A DNA stretch of 44,584 nt from Tannerella sp. (GCA_031285685.1 JAITVS010000218.1:1-44584); one strand, 5' to 3'. Numbered from the stretch's first letter, positions 7,772 to 16,380 are shown. Program-made: numbers and translations. Notes: generated from the letters alone by a model not told the origin.

Positions 7772-9910
7772 ATGGCAACACTGGAAAAAATAAGAAACAA
7801 AGCCGGACTATTGGTCACCATTGTAGGTGTGGCTTTATTTGCTTTTATTATCGGAGACCTTCTGAACTCGGGTTCTTCTTTTATTAACAGAAACCAGAAC
7901 AATGTGATCGTTGTAAACGGTAATGCTGTGGATTATCAGGATTATATGAACCGCGAAAACGAGTTGACGGAAATATATAAACTTCAGACAGGCACCACCA
8001 ATCTTTCTGAAAGTTATATGAACCAGATTCGCCAGTCTGTTTATGAAGAGGTGGTAATGGAGAATATCATGGACCCGCGCCTGGAAGACCTGGGTATCGT
8101 TGTTACATCTCAGGAAATGACCGATATGGTTGAAGGTGAAAATATATCACCGATTCTTCTTCAGTTGCCGATGTTCCAGAATCCTCAAACGGGAGGTTTT
8201 GACAGAAATGCCGTGATCATGTTCTTAAATCAGATTAAAAACATTGAAAGCTACCCTGAAAATGTTCAGGGACAATTGTTACAAGGTAAAGCTCTGTGGA
8301 TGTTCTGGGAGAAAAACATAAAACGCAACCGCCTGACCGAAAAATACACAACATTGCTCAGTAAAGCAGTTGTAGCAAACTCACTTGAAGCCAAAGATGC
8401 CTTTAACAGTTCATCCGTAAGTTCCGATATCGCATATGTCATGGAATCTTTTGCAAACGCTGCCGATTCTACCATTAACATACCTGCTTCGGAAATAGAA
8501 AAACTATACAACGAACGGAAGGAAATGTTCCGTCAACAGGAAGCGTGTATCATTGATTATATTGCAGTTGACATCGTTCCCAGTCAAAATGACTATGATC
8601 AGGTTGCAAAAGAAATGGATGCCATACTTACAGAACTGACGACCACTGATAATATAGCTGCGCTGACAAATGAAAAATCGGAACGCAAATATGTAAACGC
8701 GTTCTTTTCGGAAAAAGGATTCAGTACAGACAGAGATGCGATAGATTTTGTTCTGTCGGCAGAAATCGGTGATATTGAAGGCCCCATATTCAAAGACAAT
8801 CAATACCGGATCCTGAAACTCGTCGACAAAACTGAAAATGCAGACTCTGTACATGTTTCGGAAATGCTGTTGGCTCTACGTGCCACAGAAGCCGAAACAA
8901 AAGCTTATGCCGACAGTATTTTAAATGTAATCAAAAACGGAGCGGATTTTGCCGAGTTGGTACAGAAACATTCTGTAGACCAAATGGCGGAAAACAGTGG
9001 GAAAATCGGTTGGCTAACTGAGGCAGGCGCGTTACAGGGTATCAATGAAGAGTTCAAAAAAACCGTATTTTCCCTGCCTGTCGGTCAAAGCGCTATTGTA
9101 AAATCGAATTACGGAATGCATATTGTAAAGGTTACGGACAGAACCCGGAATGTACCTAAGTATAAAGTTGCGGATATTGTTTATACGGTAACCCCTAGTT
9201 CTGCAACACGCAGCCAGTTGTATAATACCCTCAGCCAGTTTATTGCAAAGAATAACAGTCCTGAAAAAATGGAAACGGCAGCAAAAGAAAACGGTTATAA
9301 CCTGATTGCGAATGCACGTGTATATAACACAGATATGGCTATCGGCAATATTACGGGTGCACGTCAGGTGGTTCGCTGGGCTTTCAATAGTAAAAAAGGA
9401 CAGATTTCCGAAATTAACGAATGTGATGACAAATTCGTTGTAGCAACCCACAAAGGAAGGCTTCCGGAAGGCTACCAGTCACTGGCATCCGTAACTCCTC
9501 AGTTAAAAGCGGAACTTGCAGCCAGAAAAAAAGGAGAAGAACTTGCAGCAAATCTCAAGTCAAAAAATCTATCAACCATTACAGCTTATGCAGATGCTAT
9601 GAATACGAATCCGGATACGGTCAGATTCATTACAATGGCAACGTCGCGTATTACCAACATTGGCGTTGAACCCAAACTGAATGCATTAGTCACAGCTACT
9701 CCACTAAACAAAGTCAGCGAACCTGTCGCCGGCAATAACGGTGTTTATGTATTTGAGGTAATAAACCGCACGAATGACAATAGCTCATACGATGAAAAGA
9801 GACAAATCAGTATGCTGGAAGCAAATAGCTCTTACCGTGTCGGCGGACTTGTATTCCGGTATATGCAACAGAATGCTAAAATAGAAGATAACCGCATACG
9901 TTTTTATTAA
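7772..9910 (+). CDS. ppiD: PpiD/SurA-type periplasmic peptidyl-prolyl isomerase
   Basis: 712 residues. A single transmembrane helix at about residues 12-30 (AGLLVTIVGVALFAFIIGD) anchors it in the inner membrane. A SurA_N-like chaperone region follows (about 35-250). A parvulin domain lies near 350-450: VHVSEMLLAL, ADFAELVQKHSVDQMAENSG, IGWLTEAGAL, LPVGQSAIVKSNYGMHIVKV. A further ~250 residues of chaperone-like sequence end in AKIEDNRIRFY. This is the normal plan of Bacteroidales PpiD, which helps fold outer-membrane and periplasmic proteins. It follows lptC after 143 nt with its own likely promoter and is closed by a strong terminator, so it is probably monocistronic. Confidence 0.9.
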   Translation: MATLEKIRNKAGLLVTIVGVALFAFIIGDLLNSGSSFINRNQNNVIVVNGNAVDYQDYMNRENELTEIYKLQTGTTNLSESYMNQIRQSVYEEVVMENIMDPRLEDLGIVVTSQEMTDMVEGENISPILLQLPMFQNPQTGGFDRNAVIMFLNQIKNIESYPENVQGQLLQGKALWMFWEKNIKRNRLTEKYTTLLSKAVVANSLEAKDAFNSSSVSSDIAYVMESFANAADSTINIPASEIEKLYNERKEMFRQQEACIIDYIAVDIVPSQNDYDQVAKEMDAILTELTTTDNIAALTNEKSERKYVNAFFSEKGFSTDRDAIDFVLSAEIGDIEGPIFKDNQYRILKLVDKTENADSVHVSEMLLALRATEAETKAYADSILNVIKNGADFAELVQKHSVDQMAENSGKIGWLTEAGALQGINEEFKKTVFSLPVGQSAIVKSNYGMHIVKVTDRTRNVPKYKVADIVYTVTPSSATRSQLYNTLSQFIAKNNSPEKMETAAKENGYNLIANARVYNTDMAIGNITGARQVVRWAFNSKKGQISEINECDDKFVVATHKGRLPEGYQSLASVTPQLKAELAARKKGEELAANLKSKNLSTITAYADAMNTNPDTVRFITMATSRITNIGVEPKLNALVTATPLNKVSEPVAGNNGVYVFEVINRTNDNSSYDEKRQISMLEANSSYRVGGLVFRYMQQNAKIEDNRIRFY

Positions 9911-9936
9911 AAGCGCCTGTAAGATAAAAAATAAAT

Positions 9937-9979
9937 AAAAAGCTGTCGCTCAATGCAATGTTGTGCGACGGCTTTTTTT
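9937..9979 (+). terminator. Rho-independent terminator after ppiD
   Basis: The 5' arm AAAAAGCTGTCGC (9937-9949) pairs with GCGACGGCTTTTT (from 9965) with one G-T pair, around a 15-nt loop. Seven T residues follow at 9973-9979. Confidence 0.88.
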
Positions 9980-9995
9980 ATAATGTATACAAGAT

Positions 9996-11027
9996 ATGGA
10001 AAATAAAAAATACTTGATGGGCATGACGTTGGAAGAACTGAAAGCCGTGGCATCACACGTATCGCTTCCTGTCTATGCCGCAAAACAAATGGCAGACTGG
10101 CTCTACAAGAAAAAAATACAATCTGTCGACGAGATGAGCAATATTGCCGCTAATAAACGTGAATTATTAGCATCCCATTACGAAATTGGGAACAGACCTC
10201 CGGCTGAAGCAATACAATCGGCTGACGGCACAATCAAATACCTGTTTGCAGTAAACAATAATACCCAATTCATTGAATCCGTATATATACCGTCGAAAGA
10301 AAGAGCTACCCTTTGCGTTTCTTCGCAGGTAGGATGTAAAATGAACTGCCTTTTCTGCATGACAGGTAAGCAGGGATTCTCCGCACAACTTACGGCGAAT
10401 GAGATCCTAAACCAAATACAGTCAATCCCGGAAAGCGAAGAGTTGACGAATGTGGTATTTATGGGAATGGGAGAGCCTTTAGATAATACCGGCGAACTAT
10501 TCAAAGTTCTTGAAATACTTACCTCATCCTATGGTTACGGCTGGAGTCCGAAACGTATAACGGTATCGACGATAGGCCTCATTCCGGGCCTGAAACGCTT
10601 CCTCGAGGAAAGCAACTGTCATCTTGCTATCAGCCTGCATTCCCCCTATCATGAAGAACGTCTTTCACTTATGCCGGTCGAAAAAGTATTTCATATAGAC
10701 AGCATTATTGACCTGCTGCATGAATACGACTTCTCACATCAGCGACGGGTATCTTTCGAATACATCATGTTTGAAAATCTGAATGATACGGAGCAGCACG
10801 CAAGAGAACTGGCTCATCTGCTGAAGGGGCTGGATTGTCGCATAAACCTGATAAAATTTCATGCGATACCCGGGGTTAATCTTCATAGCAGTCATGAACG
10901 AAAAATGGAAAGATTTCGTGATTTACTAAATTCCTTAGGTGTAATATGCACAATAAGAACGTCTCGCGGCGAAGATATCTCTGCGGCGTGCGGTATGCTT
11001 TCTACCGCAAAAAATAATAAAAAATGA
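9996..11027 (+). CDS. rlmN: Dual-specificity 23S rRNA/tRNA adenine-C2 methyltransferase
   Basis: 343 residues. RlmN is a cytoplasmic radical-SAM enzyme that methylates C2 of A2503 in 23S rRNA and A37 in some tRNAs. The [4Fe-4S] triad CKMNCLFC is at Cys114, 118 and 121. The ATLCVSSQVG segment carries Cys107, and the SAACGMLS segment near the C-terminus carries the methyl-carrying Cys332. MGMGEPLDN, VSTIGLIPG and LAISLHSP are the expected SAM and substrate motifs. The sequence is complete with no missing residue. It begins only 17 nt after the ppiD terminator, so its promoter must overlap or lie within that terminator region. I see no convincing TAnnTTTG there. Confidence 0.95.
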   Translation: MENKKYLMGMTLEELKAVASHVSLPVYAAKQMADWLYKKKIQSVDEMSNIAANKRELLASHYEIGNRPPAEAIQSADGTIKYLFAVNNNTQFIESVYIPSKERATLCVSSQVGCKMNCLFCMTGKQGFSAQLTANEILNQIQSIPESEELTNVVFMGMGEPLDNTGELFKVLEILTSSYGYGWSPKRITVSTIGLIPGLKRFLEESNCHLAISLHSPYHEERLSLMPVEKVFHIDSIIDLLHEYDFSHQRRVSFEYIMFENLNDTEQHARELAHLLKGLDCRINLIKFHAIPGVNLHSSHERKMERFRDLLNSLGVICTIRTSRGEDISAACGMLSTAKNNKK

Positions 11028-11049
11028 TACTTATTTGCACAGAATGTAC

Positions 11050-11057
11050 TATATTTG
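11050..11057 (+). promoter_or_regulatory. Possible -7 box upstream of the DUF4837 gene
   Basis: TATATTTG fits TAnnTTTG and sits 33 nt before the start. The nearest TTTG (11034-11037) is only 12 nt upstream instead of 19-21, so this promoter is only partly supported. Confidence 0.4.
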
Positions 11058-11089
11058 TAGAATAATTAACACACCAAAACTGAACTAAT

Positions 11090-12130
11090 ATGAGACCTAT
11101 TGTTTTTATAGCATTGATATCCTTAACTTTGGGATTAAGTTCATGTGGCTCCGGATCCGGTTCTACATTGTCACGCGCAACAGGTATAGCATACGAAGTG
11201 ATTGTTGTTATGGATAAAGCTGCATGGGATGGTAATGCCGGTTCTGCAGTAAAAGAAGAATTAACCTCCCCGATTCCGTATCTTCCGCAACCCGAATCCT
11301 CGATGAGGTATACTTATGCCAGGCCTGATCAATTTGACGGTTTATTGAGATATGTCCGAAATATTCTGATTGTAAATATTGACAAAAACCTATACACGAA
11401 AGTGTCACTTCTCAAAGAATCCGACAAATGGGCCAGAGGACAGATGGTGGTTTATCTAAACGCGCCCGATGATCAGTCACTTGAAACTTTTCTTTCGGAA
11501 AATCAACGCACTATTGTTGATTTCTTCACAAAAGAAGAAATGAAACGCACAAGAGAATTTCTGTATCAGACATACAGTCCCATTGTGATGGAAAAAGTAA
11601 AAGCTAAGTTTGGCATCACATTAAATGCCCCATCCGATATCCTGTCATTCAAGGATGGAGAAGACGGTCTCTGGTTCTCCAATGACGCTGCCGTCGGACG
11701 TATGGACTTACTTGTTTACAGTTTCCCGTTTGAAGACCCGAACACCTTCACCCTTGATTATCTGGTAGCAAAACGTGACTCATTCGCCAAACAAATGGTT
11801 CCCGGCTCATTCCCGGGTTCTTATATGTCCACGGAAAAGCGTGTTGTCGATTATCATGCGATGACATTGCACGGCAAATATTGCGGTGTATTACGCGGTT
11901 TGTGGCGAATGGAAGGCGGCGACATGATGGGCGGACCATTTGTCAGCTATGCGCGCGTTGATGAGCCGAATAAACGTATTATAGTAACTGAAGGCTTTGT
12001 ATATGAGCCGCAAAAAGATAAACGTAGTTATATCCGCCGCCTGGAAGCCGCGTTACAAACAACACGCTTTCCCGACGAACAGGGAGCCAAGTCCGGGGAT
12101 GCTACTGATGATGATCAAAAGAAAGAATAA
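11090..12130 (+). CDS. DUF4837-family lipoprotein
   Basis: 346 residues. The N-terminus MRPIVFIALISLTLGLSSCGSGSGS has a clear lipobox (GLSSC) followed by a Gly/Ser linker. The rest matches the DUF4837 pattern widespread in Bacteroidota: a conserved opening about an ATGIAYEVIVVMDKAAW strand, an ENQRTIVDFFTKEEMKRT helix, and a central GLWFSNDAAVGRMDLLVYSF block. The function is unknown; it should sit in the inner or outer membrane leaflet facing the periplasm. The stop is 5 nt before pdxA, and this DUF4837-pdxA pairing suggests cotranscription. The Asp/Lys-rich tail is probably disordered. Confidence 0.8.
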   Translation: MRPIVFIALISLTLGLSSCGSGSGSTLSRATGIAYEVIVVMDKAAWDGNAGSAVKEELTSPIPYLPQPESSMRYTYARPDQFDGLLRYVRNILIVNIDKNLYTKVSLLKESDKWARGQMVVYLNAPDDQSLETFLSENQRTIVDFFTKEEMKRTREFLYQTYSPIVMEKVKAKFGITLNAPSDILSFKDGEDGLWFSNDAAVGRMDLLVYSFPFEDPNTFTLDYLVAKRDSFAKQMVPGSFPGSYMSTEKRVVDYHAMTLHGKYCGVLRGLWRMEGGDMMGGPFVSYARVDEPNKRIIVTEGFVYEPQKDKRSYIRRLEAALQTTRFPDEQGAKSGDATDDDQKKE

Positions 12131-12135
12131 ACTGC

Positions 12136-13239
12136 ATGGAAGAAAAACTGATGAAAGTAGGAATTTCACAAGGAGACAGCAATGGTATTGGTTATGAAGT
12201 AATTTTGAAAGCATTCTCCGATCCCAGAATGTTTGAACTTTGTATACCGATTTTATATGGTTCACAAAAAACAGCGTCATTTTACAACAAAATACTCGAA
12301 ACTGCAGAAATAACACCGGCAGAAATACATATAATACACGACGCACAGAAAGCTGTTCATGGAAAATTAAATCTGATTCGTTGTGTTGACGACAATATAC
12401 AGATAGAGCCGGGACAATCGACCGAAGCCGGAGGTAAGGCGGCTTATATGTCACTCGAAGCAGTTGTCTCCGACCTGAAAAAAGGCACGATCGATGCGCT
12501 GTTAACAGCGCCGATTAATAAACATAACATACAAAGCAAAGATTTCAATTTTCCGGGACATACGGAATATCTGGAAAAAAATTTCGGAGATAACAATCAT
12601 AAATCCCTCATGATCCTGCTCAATGATTACATGCGTGTAGCATTAGTGACAGGACATATTCCGTTGTCAGAAGTTAAACAGCAGCTGACAACTGCCGGTA
12701 TACTGGAAAAACTGACTATATTCAATAAATCTTTGCGCGAAGATTTTGGCATTATACGTCCACGCATAGCCGTTTTGTCATTAAACCCTCATGCAGGAGA
12801 TAACGGGCTTATCGGAAATGAAGAAACCAATATCATTATGCCGGCCATAGAAGAGGCGGACAAAAACGGCATATCGGTTTTCGGCCCTTATGCTGCCGAT
12901 GGATTCTTTGGAGCACAGACATACCAGCTGTTTGACGGAGTACTCGCGATGTATCATGATCAGGGCCTTGCTCCTTTCAAAGCCCTGTCTATGGATGACG
13001 GAGTCAATTTCACGGCCGGATTATCGGTTATCCGCACATCACCGGCCCATGGAACAGCCTATGACATTGCCGGAAAAAATATGGCATCCGAAGGCTCATT
13101 ACGCCATGCACTATATACACTTATAGACGTTTACAGAAACAGAAAAAAACACCTTGCTGCGACAGCAAATCCGTTACGAAAACAATATGTAGACAGAAGC
13201 GGCGACAAAGAAAAACTGGATCTCACAAAAGACGAATAA
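12136..13239 (+). CDS. pdxA: 4-hydroxythreonine-4-phosphate dehydrogenase
   Basis: 367 residues. PdxA oxidises 4-phosphohydroxy-L-threonine in the DXP-dependent branch of pyridoxal-5'-phosphate synthesis, in the cytoplasm. Visible motifs are GDSNGIGYEV near the N-terminus, TAPINKH, PGHTEYL (substrate His142/Thr143), and three metal-binding histidines in TGHIPL (174), NPHAGDNG (219) and MYHDQGLAP (274), plus IRTSPAHGTAYDIAG. All catalytic residues are present. The length is slightly above E. coli PdxA because of a charged C-terminal tail. A second start at codon 6 (MKVGISQG) is possible. It is cotranscribed with the DUF4837 gene. Confidence 0.95.
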   Translation: MEEKLMKVGISQGDSNGIGYEVILKAFSDPRMFELCIPILYGSQKTASFYNKILETAEITPAEIHIIHDAQKAVHGKLNLIRCVDDNIQIEPGQSTEAGGKAAYMSLEAVVSDLKKGTIDALLTAPINKHNIQSKDFNFPGHTEYLEKNFGDNNHKSLMILLNDYMRVALVTGHIPLSEVKQQLTTAGILEKLTIFNKSLREDFGIIRPRIAVLSLNPHAGDNGLIGNEETNIIMPAIEEADKNGISVFGPYAADGFFGAQTYQLFDGVLAMYHDQGLAPFKALSMDDGVNFTAGLSVIRTSPAHGTAYDIAGKNMASEGSLRHALYTLIDVYRNRKKHLAATANPLRKQYVDRSGDKEKLDLTKDE

Positions 13240-13296
13240 GGTACGCATAGCGCACAAATTGTCAATTGCCTATTATCAATTGCAAATTCAAAAACT

Positions 13297-13800
13297 ATGT
13301 TAAAAGATAAAATTATCGTATATACATCAGGAACATTCGACATGTTTCACTTCAATCATTTGCGGATGATCAATTATGCACGCAGCCTCGGTGATATACT
13401 GATTGTGGGAGTAAGCACGGATGAACTGGTTTCTTCCTATAAAGACCAGCCGATCATTCCGTTCAATGAAAGGCTCCAGATCATAGAAGCATTAAAAACT
13501 CCGGACATCGTAATTCCTCAACGTACACTTGATCATACTGAAATTGTTAAAAAACTGAATATAGATGCATTCGTCGTTGGTGATGACTGGGTCGGAAAAT
13601 ACGATTATCTGAAAGATTTAGGCGTGGAAGTCTTTTATTTTCCATATGGTTCGGGAGTGTCTTCTTCCTCCATAAAAAAAACAATACACGACTCTTATGA
13701 AAATTCTCTCCAGAAAGAACGTAATGCAAAGCCGGTTACGATAAAAGGATTTAAGGTTAGTGAAAAAAAACCGGCCTCATCCGGTAAAAAGAAAAAATAA
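13297..13800 (+). CDS. TagD-like cytidylyltransferase (CTP:phospho-alcohol)
   Basis: 167 residues. The sequence follows glycerol-3-phosphate cytidylyltransferase (TagD) along its length: SGTFDMFHFNHLRMINYARS, GDILIVGVSTDEL, FNERLQIIEAL, VVGDDWVGKYDYLKDLG and GSGVSSSSIKKTI. Such enzymes make a CDP-alcohol from CTP and an alcohol phosphate. Two signatures deviate. The HxGH motif reads HFNH (residues 18-21), and the RTEGISTT-type motif reads YGSGVSSSS, losing the Arg. The Lys-rich tail (after ~140) is extra to TagD. This suggests a different alcohol phosphate than glycerol-3-phosphate, or altered kinetics. The gene starts a compact cassette with an SDR, a CDP-alcohol phosphotransferase and an acyltransferase, so its CDP-alcohol is probably used by the neighbour at 14540. 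Confidence 0.8.
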   Translation: MLKDKIIVYTSGTFDMFHFNHLRMINYARSLGDILIVGVSTDELVSSYKDQPIIPFNERLQIIEALKTPDIVIPQRTLDHTEIVKKLNIDAFVVGDDWVGKYDYLKDLGVEVFYFPYGSGVSSSSIKKTIHDSYENSLQKERNAKPVTIKGFKVSEKKPASSGKKKK

Positions 13801-13804
13801 AAAG

Positions 13805-14533
13805 ATGTCTAAATACGCATTGATAACCGGTGGCACCAAAGGCATAGGTTATTCCGTAGCAAAATGCCTCGGAAAAATGGGTTATGACCTGCTGCTGACT
13901 TATGGCACCGACACGATAACAGCACAAAAAACATGTGCCGAGCTGCGTCATGAATGTAAGGTAGATGTAACGGCGCTACAGGCAGACAGTTCTGATAAGA
14001 AAGCGATTGATATCATTTTTCATCATATAACTTCGAGGGATATAAAGCTGGATGTGATTGTATTCAATGCAGGGCTTACCTGTCGCGACAATTTCGAAGA
14101 AATGAAATACGAAGACTGGGAACGGGTCTTTTTTGCAAACGTACATTATCCGACATTTTTGCTTCAACGATTGATCGGAAATATCAATAATGGCGGAAGC
14201 ATTCTATTCACCGGTTCTCTCATGGGGATTTTGCCGCATGCCATGTCACTGTCATACGGCGTTACAAAAGCTGCAATACATGCACTCGTAAAGAATCTTG
14301 TAAAATTTATGGCGCCATACCAGATACGTGTCAATGCCGTAGCCCCCGGATTCGTTAATACCGAATGGCAGAAAAACAAGCCGGCTGAGATACGCAAAAA
14401 TATAGAAAATAAAATAGCTCTGGGACGCTTCTGCGACCCGGACGAGCTGGCCGGAGTTTATAAATTATTAGTCGAAAACTCTTATATCAACGGAGAAATC
14501 ATTATAGCCGACGGAGGCTATTCTTACAAGTAA
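13805..14533 (+). CDS. Short-chain dehydrogenase/reductase (FabG-like)
   Basis: 242 residues from the ATG at 13805; an in-frame extension to 13760 would overlap the previous gene and adds only a Lys/Arg-rich stretch, so I rejected it. It is a classical SDR: TGGTKGIG cofactor loop (8-15), NAG (88-90), catalytic Ser138 in FTGSLMG, Tyr151 and Lys155 in SYGVTKAA, VAPGFVNTEW, and IIADGGYSYK at the C-terminus. It should reduce a ketone or oxidise an alcohol with NAD(P)H in the cytoplasm. The family resemblance is to 3-oxoacyl-ACP reductases, but the setting between a cytidylyltransferase and a CDP-alcohol phosphotransferase points to a lipid or headgroup precursor. Spacing is 4 nt upstream and 6 nt downstream, so one operon. 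Confidence 0.85.
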   Translation: MSKYALITGGTKGIGYSVAKCLGKMGYDLLLTYGTDTITAQKTCAELRHECKVDVTALQADSSDKKAIDIIFHHITSRDIKLDVIVFNAGLTCRDNFEEMKYEDWERVFFANVHYPTFLLQRLIGNINNGGSILFTGSLMGILPHAMSLSYGVTKAAIHALVKNLVKFMAPYQIRVNAVAPGFVNTEWQKNKPAEIRKNIENKIALGRFCDPDELAGVYKLLVENSYINGEIIIADGGYSYK

Positions 14534-14539
14534 ACAAAA

Positions 14540-15436
14540 ATGAGCAATACATCCGATAAAGAATACGAAGCCTCACTTAAATCCATTGAAACAGAAAATT
14601 ACATAGACCAGTGGTTTTACCGCCCCGTCGGCTTTCGCATAGCAAAATTACTCCGCAACACGGGTATTACCCCCAATATGGTAACTATCGTTTCTATTTT
14701 TGTCGGCGCTGCGACAGGTCCGCTTTTCTACTATGATAACATTCGCTTTACCCTACTTGGTATACTTTGTCTCGTTATTGCAAATATCCTTGACTGTGTT
14801 GACGGTCAGCTGGCACGCCTTACCGGTATTAAATCAAAAATAGGACGTATTCTTGACGGTCTTGCCGGCGATATCTGGTTTGCCTTAATCTATATCTTTT
14901 TAGCATTAAGGCTTAATCACGAGTACGGCACATGGATCTTTTTCATTCCAGCCGTCCTATCCGGTTTATCGCACCTCATACAAGCCAACATAACCGATTA
15001 TTACAAAACGCTCCATCTCTATTTCGTAAGTAAGGAAAAAGGGTACGAATTTCAGAATTTCGACGAAATCCGTACACAATATAAAAATATGAAACCCGGA
15101 GTAGGAAAAGTTCTGTTTTTCTTTTATATGGGTTACACTTCACTACAGGAAACCGTTACTCCCAAATTGCAACTAATGCTTAAAAATTTCCATTCGAAAT
15201 ACGGAGACGATATTCCGGAAGACATACGCATCGATTTTCGTCGTCAAAGCGGATACCTGATGAAAAGATTTATAGACCTGATGACATTCAACGGGCGTAC
15301 AATCATACTTTTTATTGCCGTATTAACAGGTTACACCTGGTTCTATTTCTTTTATGAAATAGTCATCTTAAATATCATTCTGTTAATATCGATACATAAA
15401 CACGAAAATATTTGCGCTTCATTTATTGAAAGATGA
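14540..15436 (+). CDS. CDP-alcohol phosphotransferase family membrane protein
   Basis: 298 residues with several hydrophobic helices, integral to the inner membrane. The family active-site motif is visible: Asp85, Asp88-Gly89, Ala92-Arg93, Gly102 and Asp106, matching D-x2-DG-x2-AR-x8-G-x3-D. The fourth aspartate should follow three residues after Asp106, at 110, but 110 is Gly and the Asp is 111. The family transfers a phospho-alcohol from a CDP-alcohol onto an acceptor alcohol (or the reverse pairing), making phospholipids. The N-terminus has an amphipathic region (IDQWFYRPVGFRIAKLL) typical of the family. A cytosolic insertion at about 155-235 is unusually long. It overlaps the acyltransferase start by 4 nt (ATGA), so translation is coupled. 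Confidence 0.85.
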   Translation: MSNTSDKEYEASLKSIETENYIDQWFYRPVGFRIAKLLRNTGITPNMVTIVSIFVGAATGPLFYYDNIRFTLLGILCLVIANILDCVDGQLARLTGIKSKIGRILDGLAGDIWFALIYIFLALRLNHEYGTWIFFIPAVLSGLSHLIQANITDYYKTLHLYFVSKEKGYEFQNFDEIRTQYKNMKPGVGKVLFFFYMGYTSLQETVTPKLQLMLKNFHSKYGDDIPEDIRIDFRRQSGYLMKRFIDLMTFNGRTIILFIAVLTGYTWFYFFYEIVILNIILLISIHKHENICASFIER

Positions 15437-16260
15437 AAAAAACGGTATTGGATTTTGAAGAAGTACAGAAGTGGGTGCCTTTTTTCAAAACGCGCGCAGG
15501 TTTTTATTTTTTAAAAAAATTATTTCGTTGGATTGACATGGACAAAGTCAATCAAATACATGCCAATCATTATCATCTGCGCGGATCGGATTTTACATCC
15601 GCAATGCTGAATGATCCTATGATGGATGTCCATTATGAAGTCCACAACAGGGAAATCCTCAACCATCTTCCGGAAGGAGCTTTTATTACGGTCTCCAACC
15701 ATCCCATCGGTTCCCTTGACGGCATTATCCTGATCGATATTTTCGCATCCATTCGCCCTGACTTCCGTGTGATGGTCAACGAAATTCTGGCACACATTTC
15801 AGCGATGGAGGACAACTTTATTTCTGTTATACCCAAAACAGATGATGATCAGGGTGGCAATAATAAAAATGTAAACGGAATCCGCCTTTCTTTTTCACAA
15901 TTAAAAAACGGGCATCCTATGGGATTTTTTCCCGCCGGCGCTATGTCATTCTATGACAAAAAACAAAAAAAAGTATGTGACCTGCCATGGACACACAGCA
16001 TCATACGTCTGATACGAAAAGCCAATGTTCCGGTTATTCCTGTTTATTTTGACTGCCTTAATTCCAGATTCTTTTATCGCCTGGGTCGTATCAGTTGGAA
16101 ATTACGCGTATTACGGGTTGCAAAGGAGGCATTCAATAAAAAAGGACAAACCCTGCATGTATATTTAGGGCAACCCATTCTTCCTGAAAATATCAAAATG
16201 TTTCAGGACGACCACCTACTTGCCGAATTCCTTTATAATACCACTTACAATATTAAATAA
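15433..16260 (+). CDS. PlsC-like lysophospholipid acyltransferase (hemolysin/OlsA-like group)
   Basis: 275 residues. Glycerolipid acyltransferase blocks are visible: SNHPIGSLDGI (His to Asp with five residues between, where the textbook PlsC motif is Hx4D), FFPAGAMSFYD (block III, FPAG form as in the COG3176 hemolysin/OlsA group), LPWTHSIIRLIRKANVPVIPVYF (block IV) and NSRFFY. The FPAG and Hx5D forms together place it outside the classical PlsC group, nearer enzymes that acylate amino-lipids or lyso-lipids. It has no signal peptide and is probably a peripheral inner-membrane protein. As last gene of the 13297-16260 cassette, it could provide or remodel the acylated acceptor for the phosphotransferase. 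No clear terminator follows. Confidence 0.82.
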   Translation: MKKTVLDFEEVQKWVPFFKTRAGFYFLKKLFRWIDMDKVNQIHANHYHLRGSDFTSAMLNDPMMDVHYEVHNREILNHLPEGAFITVSNHPIGSLDGIILIDIFASIRPDFRVMVNEILAHISAMEDNFISVIPKTDDDQGGNNKNVNGIRLSFSQLKNGHPMGFFPAGAMSFYDKKQKKVCDLPWTHSIIRLIRKANVPVIPVYFDCLNSRFFYRLGRISWKLRVLRVAKEAFNKKGQTLHVYLGQPILPENIKMFQDDHLLAEFLYNTTYNIK

Positions 16261-16349
16261 AAAAAGGAATATAGTTACCATTTTGTCACCACACAAATAG
16301 TAACACTTAGACACATTTTTATTAAAACAATAAAAAAAAGCTCTTTAAT

Positions 16350-16380
16350 TTTGTTTTTTTAGAACAAAATGCTACTTTTG
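16350..16380 (+). promoter_or_regulatory. Bacteroidota promoter for the SusC/SusD operon
   Basis: TTTG at 16350-16353, a 19-nt spacer, then TACTTTTG at 16373-16380 gives an exact TTTG/TAnnTTTG pair. The SusC start is 88 nt downstream, leaving an AT-rich leader of about 80 nt in which I see no strong hairpin. Confidence 0.8.

Noticed and set aside
9032-9451. 139-residue minus-strand open frame inside ppiD
   Set aside because: Antisense to the parvulin domain with conserved motifs; no sign of independent coding.
13262-13283. Two TCAATTGC copies 14 nt apart between pdxA and the cytidylyltransferase
   Set aside because: Only 8 nt long, AT-rich and without further copies or symmetry that suggests a binding site; chance or common intergenic filler.
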